Shown here: piece after piece, positions 18,460 through 26,305 of the stretch | Layout: each line of letters begins with the position of its first letter | Position numbering within the stretch: the first letter of the stretch is position 1 | NCBI RefSeq assembly: GCF_011039085.1 | Contig: NZ_JAAKEI010000005.1 | Location: 1-64,000, forward strand | Source: Desulfovibrio sp. ZJ369 | Lineage (GTDB): Bacteria > Desulfobacterota > Desulfovibrionia > Desulfovibrionales > Desulfovibrionaceae | DNA length: 64,000 nt | Direction of reading: 5' to 3' | Made by a program: the position numbers and the translations under genes | The notes under the pieces: generated by a model | The model's input: the letters and a program-made list of their open reading frames with translations, nothing else | Told to the model about the DNA's origin: nothing | Databases searched by the model: none

Positions 18460-19203
18460 CTACTTGTGCAGATACTTCTTTTGCAGCTCCTGCCAGTACG
18501 GATCGGCCATGAGCTTGCGATAGCCTTCATCCAGAATGGCGCGCAATTCCTTGTCGCCCTTGCGGATGGCCACGCCGAACTGATCCGGCGCGCCGTGCAC
18601 GCCGGCCTTTTTCACAGCCGCGCCCTTGGAAATGGCGTCGTCAGCGGGCAGTTCATCCATCAGCGCGGCCTGGATGCGGCCATTGAGCAGATCTTCCACG
18701 GCCAGCGGAGCCGACTCGTAGAAGCGCAGCTCGAATCCGTAGCCTTTCTTCGCCTGTTCCTGCTTGATGGCATTGGCCTCCGAGGTGCCGCGTTGCACGC
18801 CCAGTTTGATTTTCTGGCTCAGAATGTCCCTGGGCGTCAGTTTGGAGTCGGCCGACACCAGGAAAACGCGCGAAACAGTCCAGTAAGGATTGGAAAAATC
18901 CACCATTTTGGCGCGCTCCGGCGTGATGCTCATGCCCGAGCATACCATGTCGATCTGTTTGCCCATCAGGGCCGGGATGATGCCGTCCCAGGCCATGGGT
19001 TTGTGGCTGATCTGCACGTTCATGGTTTTGGCGATCCAGTTCAGGGCGTCCACATCGAAGCCTGCGGGCTGGCCGGTTTTTTCGTCAACATAGGCAAAGG
19101 GCGGATAGTTGGGATCAATGCCGTTGACATAGCTCTTTTTGGCAAAGGCGGGCACGGCGGCCAGCAAACTGACCAGCAGAGCGCAGACAAAGACTTTTTT
19201 CAT
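18460..19203 (-). CDS. Periplasmic amino acid-binding protein of the ABC transporter
   Basis: 247 aa. A Sec signal peptide (MKKVFVCALLVSLLAAVPAFA, cleaved near residue 21) is followed by a family 3 solute-binding fold: YPPFAYVDEKTGQPAGFDVD, MAWDGIIPALMGKQIDMVCSG in parts, and the SITPERAKMVDFSNPY motif. The ligand is probably a polar amino acid; side-chain specificity cannot be read by eye. It is the first gene of the operon. GAGGGAGAAA precedes the ATG at 19203. Confidence 0.95.
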   Translation of the reverse strand: MKKVFVCALLVSLLAAVPAFAKKSYVNGIDPNYPPFAYVDEKTGQPAGFDVDALNWIAKTMNVQISHKPMAWDGIIPALMGKQIDMVCSGMSITPERAKMVDFSNPYWTVSRVFLVSADSKLTPRDILSQKIKLGVQRGTSEANAIKQEQAKKGYGFELRFYESAPLAVEDLLNGRIQAALMDELPADDAISKGAAVKKAGVHGAPDQFGVAIRKGDKELRAILDEGYRKLMADPYWQELQKKYLHK

Positions 19204-19516
19204 GTGAATTTCTCCCTCAAAAAAAAGACGGAACTGACAGAACCGGATGCCGGGGCAGGGCGCAGGTCTACAGGTCGCCAAATGCTGAACGGCTTTGGCC
19301 GGCTCGCCTGCGGGCCACTATTCCCGGCAAAACAGGGTTATCTCTACCAGAAGCGCCGCGGCGACGCAAGAGCGCGTTGCCCAAGGCATGGCCCTTGCGC
19401 TTGGCGGCGTGAAAGCGTATCGTATTTTGCATAGATCTGAGTGTATCGGAAGCCCATCCCGCAGCAACAACAGTCGCTGCAGTTATGCGTGCAGGCAGAG
19501 CGCGATCGTGCTCTGT

Positions 19517-19574
19517 TGCATCTGTAAACTTGTTTACAGATGCATGTTGTCTGCTGTAAGGCAAAAATTTTACA
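19517..19574. promoter_or_regulatory. Two dyad operators upstream of wbaP
   Basis: A perfect 13-bp inverted repeat with a 2-base centre (19517-19529 / 19532-19544) has core TGTAAAC-TT-GTTTACA. A second weaker dyad TGTAA-N10-TTACA follows at 19555-19574, ending 32 bases before the likely wbaP start. A 2-base centre suits a dimeric DNA-binding protein better than an RNA hairpin. No regulator gene is nearby. The rest of 19204-19606 has no gene and must carry the promoters of wbaP and the divergent ABC operon. Confidence 0.6.
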
Positions 19575-19606
19575 ACATGTTGACGCCCTGCGCGTCCAGG
19601 TCCAGC

Positions 19607-21004
19607 ATGTCTCAGATGCCCCTGCTCATCAGTCTGCTCCGCCGGGTCGGGCTTTCGCCGCAAAAGACACTGCTTTGTTTTTTTGATTTGGTGGCGCTCC
19701 TGGGAACCGCGCTGCTGGTTTTTTTGCTGCGCGCGGCGTACGGCGGCCTTGATCCCGCCCTGTATAAATGGGTGTTGCCCCTGCTCCTGCTGGGGCCGGT
19801 GCTGGGGAGCAGCTTCGGCATTTATCAAAGCATCAGCCTCCCGCCGCAAAGAGAGCTGAAAGCTCTGTTTCTGCTCACAAGCCTGACCTACAGTTTGATT
19901 CTGGTCGTGCTTTTTCTGGCCCAGGCCGGCGGCGTCTATTCCCGCCTGGTGATTGCGGGCAGTTGGGCCGCCACAGTCCTTACTCTGCCGATTATGCGCG
20001 GGCTTTGCCGCCGTCGTTTCGCCAAAAGCCGCTGGTGGGGCAGGCCGCTGATCATCCTGGATCGCAACGATACCGGGCGCGAACTCTGGCGTCATCTCAA
20101 ACGTCACCCGGAGCACGGGCTCATGCCGGTGGATATTTTCGCTCTGCCCCAGGATCTGCCCGGTCTGCGCCGCCTGCTGGCCACTGCCGCCAAACTGCAT
20201 CCCGGGGCCATGATCCTGATTCATCATCACATGGGGCCGCAGCCTCTGGATTATATCACGGAAGCCAGTGCATACTTTAGCGACATTCTGGTTGTGCCTG
20301 CCTTTGACGACGACTTCAGGGCCCGTTGGCTGACGCCGCGCGATCTCGGCAATGTCGTGGGTCTGCTGGTGCGTCAGAACCTGCACGACAAGCGACGCCT
20401 GCGCTTGAAGCGCTGCATTGATCTTGTGATCTGCGCTCTGGCCGCCACAATCCTGCTGCCCGTGGGGCTGGTTCTGGCGCTGTGCATCCGGCTGGACAGT
20501 CCGGGCCCCGTTTTTTACAAGCAAAAGCGCATCGGCCAGGGGGGCTCCCACCTCAATATTTATAAATTCAGGACCATGGTGGCTGATGCCGACGCTGCCC
20601 TGCGGGCCTGCCTTGCGGCTGACCCGGCCCTGCGCGAGGAATGGGAGCGGGATCATAAATTGAGAAATGACCCGCGGATCACCCGGATGGGAGCCTTTTT
20701 GCGCAAGAGCAGCCTGGATGAGCTGCCGCAATTGCTCAATGTGCTTGCAGGCGAGATGAGCCTGGTGGGGCCGCGGCCCATCGTGGCCGCGGAAGTGGCC
20801 AAGTACGGGCAGGTCTATGACGAGTATTGCCGCGTCAAGCCCGGCATCACCGGCCTGTGGCAGATTTCGGGCCGCAACGACACGAGCTATGCCGAGCGGG
20901 TGGCCTATGACCATTATTACATCAATAACTGGTCGGTCTGGATGGATTTGTGGATTCTGGGCAAGACCGTGCCCGTGGTTATCAGCGGCTACGGCGCATA
21001 TTGA
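19607..21004 (+). CDS. wbaP: WbaP-type undecaprenyl-phosphate sugar phosphotransferase
   Basis: About 465 aa. Transfers a sugar-1-phosphate (galactose or similar) to undecaprenyl phosphate, the first step of O-antigen or exopolysaccharide assembly. The N-terminal half has four membrane segments. A fifth, re-entrant segment precedes the catalytic bacterial-sugar-transferase domain, with [57 protein letters not shown]. The start is uncertain: ATGs at 19541, 19577 and 19607 are all in frame without a clear ribosome binding site. It converges on a GT4 glycosyltransferase gene, suggesting a small surface-polysaccharide locus. Confidence 0.92.
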   Translation: MSQMPLLISLLRRVGLSPQKTLLCFFDLVALLGTALLVFLLRAAYGGLDPALYKWVLPLLLLGPVLGSSFGIYQSISLPPQRELKALFLLTSLTYSLILVVLFLAQAGGVYSRLVIAGSWAATVLTLPIMRGLCRRRFAKSRWWGRPLIILDRNDTGRELWRHLKRHPEHGLMPVDIFALPQDLPGLRRLLATAAKLHPGAMILIHHHMGPQPLDYITEASAYFSDILVVPAFDDDFRARWLTPRDLGNVVGLLVRQNLHDKRRLRLKRCIDLVICALAATILLPVGLVLALCIRLDSPGPVFYKQKRIGQGGSHLNIYKFRTMVADADAALRACLAADPALREEWERDHKLRNDPRITRMGAFLRKSSLDELPQLLNVLAGEMSLVGPRPIVAAEVAKYGQVYDEYCRVKPGITGLWQISGRNDTSYAERVAYDHYYINNWSVWMDLWILGKTVPVVISGYGAY

Positions 21005-21147
21005 AGGGGAGGCCGCGCTACGGGGGAGGCCGCCACAGCGGCGTCGCCCGGCATTGCGTTTTGAAAGACAGGCTGGAGGAGAACCCAAGCCGGGACGATG
21101 CCCGGCGTCCCCCGGATCGCACACTGTTGGCGCGGGCGGGAATCGGC

Positions 21148-22251
21148 TCAGCTCTGCAACAACGCCGTTTTTGCCGCCTCCACTTCTGCCGCGAATTCCT
21201 GCATAAAGCGGGCTTCATTGAAAGCCTCGGCATGGCGGCGCATCTCTGCCGGATCAAAATCGGCTTCCCGGCGTTCAAACGCTAGGATAGCCTCTTCAAG
21301 AGCTTCCACGCTCTGCTCGGCAAAAAAGAGTCCGGTGCTGTTTTCGCGCACCGTTTCCGTGGCGCCGCCGCGGCCGTAGGCAAGCACCGGCACGCCCGAG
21401 GCCGCCGCTTCCAGCGGCACAATGCCGAAGTCTTCCTCGCCCGGGAAAAGCAGGGCGCGGCTGCGGGTAAGCAAGGCCGCCACGGCGGCGTCGTCCTGCC
21501 GCCCCAGAAAGCGGACGCAGGGCCCGGCGCAGGCTTGCAGCGCTTTGCGCGCCTTGCCTTCGCCTGCCACCAGCAGCGGCCGGTTCAGGCGGGAACAGGC
21601 TTTCACCGCCAGATCTACCCTTTTATAGTCTGCCAGACGTCCGAGGCAGAGGTAAAACTCGCCTTTGCCGGAAGCACGCATGGTAAAAGAGTCAATATTT
21701 ACAGGCGGATAAACGACCTTGGCAGCCCGTCGCCAGTGCTTGCGGATGCGCCGGGCCACTGTGCGGGAATTGGCCACAAAGTGATCCACGCGGGAGGCGC
21801 TCAAGAGATCCCAGCGCCGCAAACCCGGAAGCAGAAAGCGCATGCCCAGGCGGGTCAGCGGACCGGCCGAGTTCAGATACTCTGGCCAGTTGTCCCACAG
21901 GTAACGCATGGGCGTGTGGCAGTAGCAGACATGCAGGCTGTCCGCGCGGGTGATCACACCCTTGGCCGGGCCGGACTCGCTGGAAATGATCAGATCATAG
22001 CCCGTGAGGTCGAGCTGCTCCAGCGCCAGAGGCATGAGGGGCAGATAGCTCTGGTACAGCGTGCGGCTGCCGGGCAGGCGGTTGATGAAGGTTGTGCGGA
22101 TGCTATGCCGCGCAATGACCGGCGTAAGGGCTTTGCGATCCAGCACATGGGTGAAAATGTCGGCTTGCGGATACATGCGGCAAAGCATTTCCAGCACCCG
22201 CTCGCCGCCGCCCATATTCACAAGCCAGTAGTGGACCAGCGCCACCCGCAT
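21148..22251 (-). CDS. GT4-family glycosyltransferase
   Basis: 367 aa. Retaining GT-B glycosyltransferase: an N-terminal acceptor domain beginning VALVHYWLVNMGGGERV and a C-terminal nucleotide-sugar domain with FYLCLGRLADYKRVDLAV and the EX7E region EEDFGIVPLEAAASGVPVLA. It is similar to WbaZ/WcaI-like mannosyl- or galactosyltransferases of polysaccharide loci. The ATG at 22251 begins two bases after the fabZ stop, so it is translated from the same message as fabZ, an unusual pairing. It converges on wbaP. Confidence 0.9.
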   Translation of the reverse strand: MRVALVHYWLVNMGGGERVLEMLCRMYPQADIFTHVLDRKALTPVIARHSIRTTFINRLPGSRTLYQSYLPLMPLALEQLDLTGYDLIISSESGPAKGVITRADSLHVCYCHTPMRYLWDNWPEYLNSAGPLTRLGMRFLLPGLRRWDLLSASRVDHFVANSRTVARRIRKHWRRAAKVVYPPVNIDSFTMRASGKGEFYLCLGRLADYKRVDLAVKACSRLNRPLLVAGEGKARKALQACAGPCVRFLGRQDDAAVAALLTRSRALLFPGEEDFGIVPLEAAASGVPVLAYGRGGATETVRENSTGLFFAEQSVEALEEAILAFERREADFDPAEMRRHAEAFNEARFMQEFAAEVEAAKTALLQS

Positions 22252-22253
22252 GC

Positions 22254-22724
22254 TCACGCTCCGGACTTGGGGGCGATGGCGGCTGTGATCTGCGCTTCCG
22301 CGGCCAATTTCCCGTCGACAAAAGCGCGCGCGTCCATTTTGCAGAGCCTGAGCTTCATGCGCGGATTGGAGCATTCCAGATCCAGGCGATCGCCGGGCAC
22401 AACCTGGCGGCGGAACTTGACGCCGTCCAGGCCGGTGAACAGAAAGAGCTTGTCGTCAAGGCTGTCGAGGTTCGCAGAGGCCAGCAAGCCCCCGGTCTGA
22501 GCCAGGGCTTCCAGAATCAGCACGCCGGGCATGATCGGCACGCCGGGAAAATGCCCCTGAAAAAAGGGCTCGTTGACGCTCACATTCTTGTATGCCTTGA
22601 TGTGTGAGCCCGGCACGCATTCCGTCACCCTGTCCACCAGCAGGAAGGGATAGCGGTGGGGGAGGATCTGTAAAATGCGCTGTATATCCATGCTCAGGCA
22701 TTGTTCAACGGTCGCGTCCTGCAT
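22254..22724 (-). CDS. fabZ: 3-hydroxyacyl-[acyl-carrier-protein] dehydratase FabZ
   Basis: 156 aa hot-dog fold. Dehydrates 3-hydroxyacyl-ACP in fatty-acid elongation. HRYPFLLVDRV and the active-site segment GHFPGVPIMPGVLILEA are intact, giving catalytic His58 and Glu72. The ATG at 22724 follows AAGGGA. In most Gram-negative bacteria fabZ sits between lpxD and lpxA; here neither is present, and its neighbours are skp (with a perfect 27-bp inverted repeat between) and a glycosyltransferase. Confidence 0.95.
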   Translation of the reverse strand: MQDATVEQCLSMDIQRILQILPHRYPFLLVDRVTECVPGSHIKAYKNVSVNEPFFQGHFPGVPIMPGVLILEALAQTGGLLASANLDSLDDKLFLFTGLDGVKFRRQVVPGDRLDLECSNPRMKLRLCKMDARAFVDGKLAAEAQITAAIAPKSGA

Positions 22725-22772
22725 TGTGCTCCCTTCGTGGCCTGTGTGCCTGCCCATGCAATTCACGGGTAA

Positions 22773-22829
22773 TGCGTTGCAGTCCAGGCCTCTCGCCCCG
22801 CAGGGGCGAGAGGCCTGGACTGCAACGCA
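22773..22829. repeat. Perfect 27-bp inverted repeat with 3-base loop
   Basis: Arm 22773-22799 begins TGCGTTGCAGTCCAGG and ends CTCGCCCC. It is exactly complementary to 22803-22829; the loop is GCA at 22800-22802. It lies between the skp stop (22838) and the fabZ start (22724). There is no U-tract on the minus strand after it, so it is not a standard intrinsic terminator for skp. It shares no boundary with the TAGAGC repeats. Confidence 0.95.
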
Positions 22830-22837
22830 GGCTGCGC

Positions 22838-23374
22838 CTACTTCTTTTCGGTTTTTTTGGCTTTATAGAGCTTGTTTACTTCAGCCAATACGTCCTTGGT
22901 CAGATCCATGGATTGATCGGCATAGAGCACGCCGCCGGCAGTAACGTCCACCACAAAATTGAAGCCCTTGGCACGGGCCACTTCATAGGTGGCGCTGAAG
23001 ACGAGGGTAACCATGTCCTGGCGCAGCTTCACTTCGTCCTGTTCCACCTTGCGCAGGAAATTGCGGGTCTTTTGATCCAGTTCCTGCTTGGCGCGGATGA
23101 ATGCAAGCTTTTTTTCTTCGCTGGCCTTGGGATTTTTCAGGGCTTCAGCTTTTTTCTTCAGAGCTTCGCCCTGCTTTTCAAGGTCCTGGCGTTCCTTGCC
23201 GTATTTGGATTCCATCTGCTTTTTGGCGGCCTGGGCAGGCTCGCTCTGGGTGGCCACGGTCTGCATGTCCACCACGCCGATCTTGGCCGCAGGCACAGCA
23301 TTGTCATCGGCGGCAAAAGCCGCTCCTGCCAGCAGCAGGCACGCCGCAAGGGTCATCACCATTACAGTACGCAT
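22838..23374 (-). CDS. skp: Skp/OmpH-family periplasmic chaperone
   Basis: 178 aa. A signal peptide (MRTVMVMTLAACLLLAGAAFA) precedes a mature protein beginning with the KIGVVDMQTVATQSEPAQ strand. A long Lys/Glu-rich coiled-coil hairpin (about 65-130) and the C-terminal VDVTAGGVLYADQSMDLT closing strand follow. Skp trimers hold unfolded outer-membrane proteins for delivery to BamA, encoded 2.9 kb upstream in the same direction. GGAAGGAGAT precedes the ATG at 23374. Confidence 0.92.
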   Translation of the reverse strand: MRTVMVMTLAACLLLAGAAFAADDNAVPAAKIGVVDMQTVATQSEPAQAAKKQMESKYGKERQDLEKQGEALKKKAEALKNPKASEEKKLAFIRAKQELDQKTRNFLRKVEQDEVKLRQDMVTLVFSATYEVARAKGFNFVVDVTAGGVLYADQSMDLTKDVLAEVNKLYKAKKTEKK

Positions 23375-23603
23375 GAATAATCTCCTTCCCCGATTGCTGA
23401 AATTTATGTTTTTCTTGCGGAAGAAAGGCGACCCGCACGCCGTTACAACTCCATTGTGCACCTGCATTCAGGGGAGGGATCGCAAAACCGCGAACCGTTT
23501 GCCTGCAAAAGCCAAGCTTCCGGCCCGCTGGTCCGTTGCAACGCCGAAGCCGCCTGCCGCAGCGTTTTCCGGCTGATCCTGTCACCGAACTGAAATACGG
23601 ACT

Positions 23604-26003
23604 TCACATAGCATCAGGGCTTTCGTGCGTCAAGGAATTCTGCGCTGTACGGCGTTTGAGAAGGCGATCTTTATATGCCAGGATACCCTCGGCAAGTCCT
23701 TCGGCCAGCGCGTGCCGGTATTTGGGGGCGGCCAGATTCCGGGCTTCTGCCGGATTGGTGCAATAGCCGAGTTCCACGAGCACCGCGGGCATGCCCGCGC
23801 CGATCAGCACATGAAAAGGCGCGGACTTGACGCCGTTATTCCTGACCGTGAAGTTGCGCCGCTTCAGGCGGAACATGGAGAGCCGCTGGATGTCCGCGGC
23901 CAGTCGGCGGGATTCCTCCACCCGGGCATTGAGCATCACGTCGGCCAGCACTTTCTGCATGCTCCCGAGCCGGCGATCGCTGCGCGCGTTTTCCAGGGCG
24001 GCCACGCGCGCGGCCTGCGGATCGCCAGCCAGATCCAGATAATAGGCCTCAAAGCCGTGGACCGAGGCGTCCTTATTGGCGTTGACATGAACGGAAACAA
24101 AGAGATCCGCGCCCGCAGCGTTGGCCTTGCGCGTGCGCTCGCTCAAGGAAAGGCTTACGTCCCTGGTGCGGCTGTAGACCACTTCCAGGCCGTTGGCCTC
24201 CAGAAGGCGACCCAGCATCATGGCCACGTCCAGGGTGATGGCGCGTTCCAGCACATTGTGATGGCTGGTTCCGGGATCATGGCCGCCGTGCCCCGCGTCG
24301 ATGAATACCGTGCGCACGGTGAGGCCGAGCTGGTCGGCCAGATTGCCGACCTGCCGCGTGCGGGAAGCGCGCGCCCTGGCTTTGGGGCTTGCGGGCCGCT
24401 CCTCGTCAAGCGCAAAGCCGGTTTTGGCTCCGGGCTTTGCGGGCAGGGGCGTTTTGCCCGCGGCCACGCTGAGCACGATGCGGCAGGGGTCGCTTTCCAT
24501 GCGGGTGTCAAAGCGCCGGACATCGCGAAAGTCAAATTGCAGACTGGCGCCGCCCTGCTTGCGATCCCGCACGCGCACCGCCTGCAGAAGACTGCCGCGC
24601 ACCGTGACGCCCTTGCGCACATCGCTGACCACGGCTGTATTTTCCAAATCCAGATAGAGCCGGGCCGGACTGCCTTTGCGCGCATTGACCAGACGGGTGG
24701 AGTAACGGGCGGGGCCGCTCAGCTCCAGCACGATTTCCACGCTGTTCTTGTTCGGGGAATCCCAGGAGAGTACCTGCAACTCAGGCGACGTTTCGCGCGG
24801 CGCGGTCCTGGAGGGCGAATCCGCCCGGCGGGCGGCCGCGGCAGCCGGCTTCTTGCCCGCATCCGCCTCCCTGGCGCTCCATTGCGCCCGCAGCGCGCGG
24901 GCTTCGGCAGCCATGTCGCCACGGGGATATTGGGCGCTGATTTCATCCAGCAAGGCCAGGCCCTGGCGCGTGCTGTCCAGTTTGGCGCTCTGAATCCGGG
25001 CCGCGCGCAGCAGCGCGTCATCGGCCAGCGCGCTTTGGGGAAATTCGCGGGGCAGCGTCAGGTAGAGGGCAACAGCCTGGCGGTAATCGCCAGCCAGGTG
25101 GGAGCAGTCGGCCAGGGCCTCCTGACTTGCGGCCGCGCGAAACAGCGCGCCCGGAGCCACGGCCCAGTTTTTGCGGCTGGCATAAATGCGCAGAAATTCC
25201 GCCCGCAATTCCTCCCAGGGCTGCCGCCAGCAGGATTTGACCTTATCCGCCCTGAGCGCGTCCATGCGGCTTTTTGCCGCCTGGTACCGGGGCAGCAAGT
25301 GGGCTTCAGGCAGGAGCTCGGAAGACATGCCCGGCGCGGCGGGCGTTTTTGCGACGGCCGCGGGCTGATCCTCCACGACATCCTTGCGGCGCGCCGCGGC
25401 CAACTGACGGGCTTCCGGCGCGGTGCGTCCCGCGGCGGAAGCCTGTAGCGTCTTTTCCAGGGCCAGGGCCTGCGGCAGCATGTCGCCCCTGGGGTATTGG
25501 CTTTTGAGCCGTTTGAGCAGAGCCAGAGCGTTCTTTTCGTCTTTCAGCCAGGCGGCGCGCAGGGTTGCCGCGCGCAAAAGCGCGTCGTCGGCCAGGCGGC
25601 TGTCGGCATGGCGCAGAGCCAGGGACTCGTAGCAGGCAACGGCTTTGCGGGCATCGGCTTTGGCAAAGGATCGCCGGGCCAGTTCTTCCAGGCTTTCAGC
25701 CGCGCGAAACAGCGCCGCCGGGCGATTGGGCCAGCCCGGATCCGCGTCGTAAATGGCGCGGAACTCGGCGGCCAGCTTTTCCCAAGGCTCGCGCTGGCCT
25801 GCGCGCTTGTCGTCCAGGCGCAGGCTTTCAATGGCCGCCTTGGCCACGGAGTACCGTTTCCCGGTGGGCGGCAGCGAGGTGTAGCCGGAATCATAAAAGC
25901 AGACGACCAGCAGGCAGAGCGCCAGCATGAACACCAGCGGCGGCATGAGACGCTTGGTTATCGCCCTGTCGCGAGCCGTGGTGTTCCTGGTTTTTGCGGC
26001 CAC
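23604..26003 (-). CDS. N-acetylmuramoyl-L-alanine amidase (AmiC-like) with duplicated TPR-type region
   Basis: About 799 aa. Cleaves the amide between MurNAc and the peptide in periplasmic peptidoglycan. Order of parts: N-terminal anchor about 19-41; two similar helical units at about 72-178 and 260-367 (PWE-L-AEF--IY, then LADDALLRAA, then QYPRGDM in both); an AMIN domain about 408-514; and an Amidase_3 domain from about 565, with zinc ligands in IDAGHGGHDPG, a later Glu, SVHVNAN and the terminal VELGYCTN. The GTG start at 26003 follows AAGGGGAC. Upstream of it are 22 in-frame residues unlike the family. It lies between bamA and skp, where most Gram-negatives have no amidase. Confidence 0.9.
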   Translation of the reverse strand: MAAKTRNTTARDRAITKRLMPPLVFMLALCLLVVCFYDSGYTSLPPTGKRYSVAKAAIESLRLDDKRAGQREPWEKLAAEFRAIYDADPGWPNRPAALFRAAESLEELARRSFAKADARKAVACYESLALRHADSRLADDALLRAATLRAAWLKDEKNALALLKRLKSQYPRGDMLPQALALEKTLQASAAGRTAPEARQLAAARRKDVVEDQPAAVAKTPAAPGMSSELLPEAHLLPRYQAAKSRMDALRADKVKSCWRQPWEELRAEFLRIYASRKNWAVAPGALFRAAASQEALADCSHLAGDYRQAVALYLTLPREFPQSALADDALLRAARIQSAKLDSTRQGLALLDEISAQYPRGDMAAEARALRAQWSAREADAGKKPAAAAARRADSPSRTAPRETSPELQVLSWDSPNKNSVEIVLELSGPARYSTRLVNARKGSPARLYLDLENTAVVSDVRKGVTVRGSLLQAVRVRDRKQGGASLQFDFRDVRRFDTRMESDPCRIVLSVAAGKTPLPAKPGAKTGFALDEERPASPKARARASRTRQVGNLADQLGLTVRTVFIDAGHGGHDPGTSHHNVLERAITLDVAMMLGRLLEANGLEVVYSRTRDVSLSLSERTRKANAAGADLFVSVHVNANKDASVHGFEAYYLDLAGDPQAARVAALENARSDRRLGSMQKVLADVMLNARVEESRRLAADIQRLSMFRLKRRNFTVRNNGVKSAPFHVLIGAGMPAVLVELGYCTNPAEARNLAAPKYRHALAEGLAEGILAYKDRLLKRRTAQNSLTHESPDAM

Positions 26004-26246
26004 TGTCCGTCCCCTTGCCGTCTGGAAGCGCATAGAATTGGAGACAGGCGCTGCCTGAATCCTGCACACTTTATCGGTTGCGCTGCGATCCGCTTAAGGG
26101 GCGTTCCCCGTGCCGCGTCATATTTCCGATGGCCGGGAGAAAGTATGCAGGTTTTGTGCCGCGTGCCGTAAAAAAGGCCACGGCGCCTTTGGCGGTCTTG
26201 GGGAGGACAGTCGATTTTTGGGGGGCGCTGCACTCCTTTGACGTTT

Positions 26247-26305
26247 TAGAGCGTTTAGCTACTGGAATTAGCTAAACGCTCTGGTTTCATGAGCAAAATG
26301 CTCTA
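26247..26305. repeat. Composite A-type palindrome (A3) at the bamA 3' end
   Basis: TAGAGCGTTTAGCTA paired with TAGCTAAACGCTCT, then a second right half CATGAGCAAAATGCTCTA. The final CTA (26303-26305) is the complement of the bamA TAG stop codon. Confidence 0.85.

Noticed and set aside
22838-23374. Skp as a lipoprotein because of LAAC in the signal sequence
   Set aside because: The LAAC sits in the middle of the hydrophobic stretch and is followed by more hydrophobic residues and a normal AFA signal peptidase I site.
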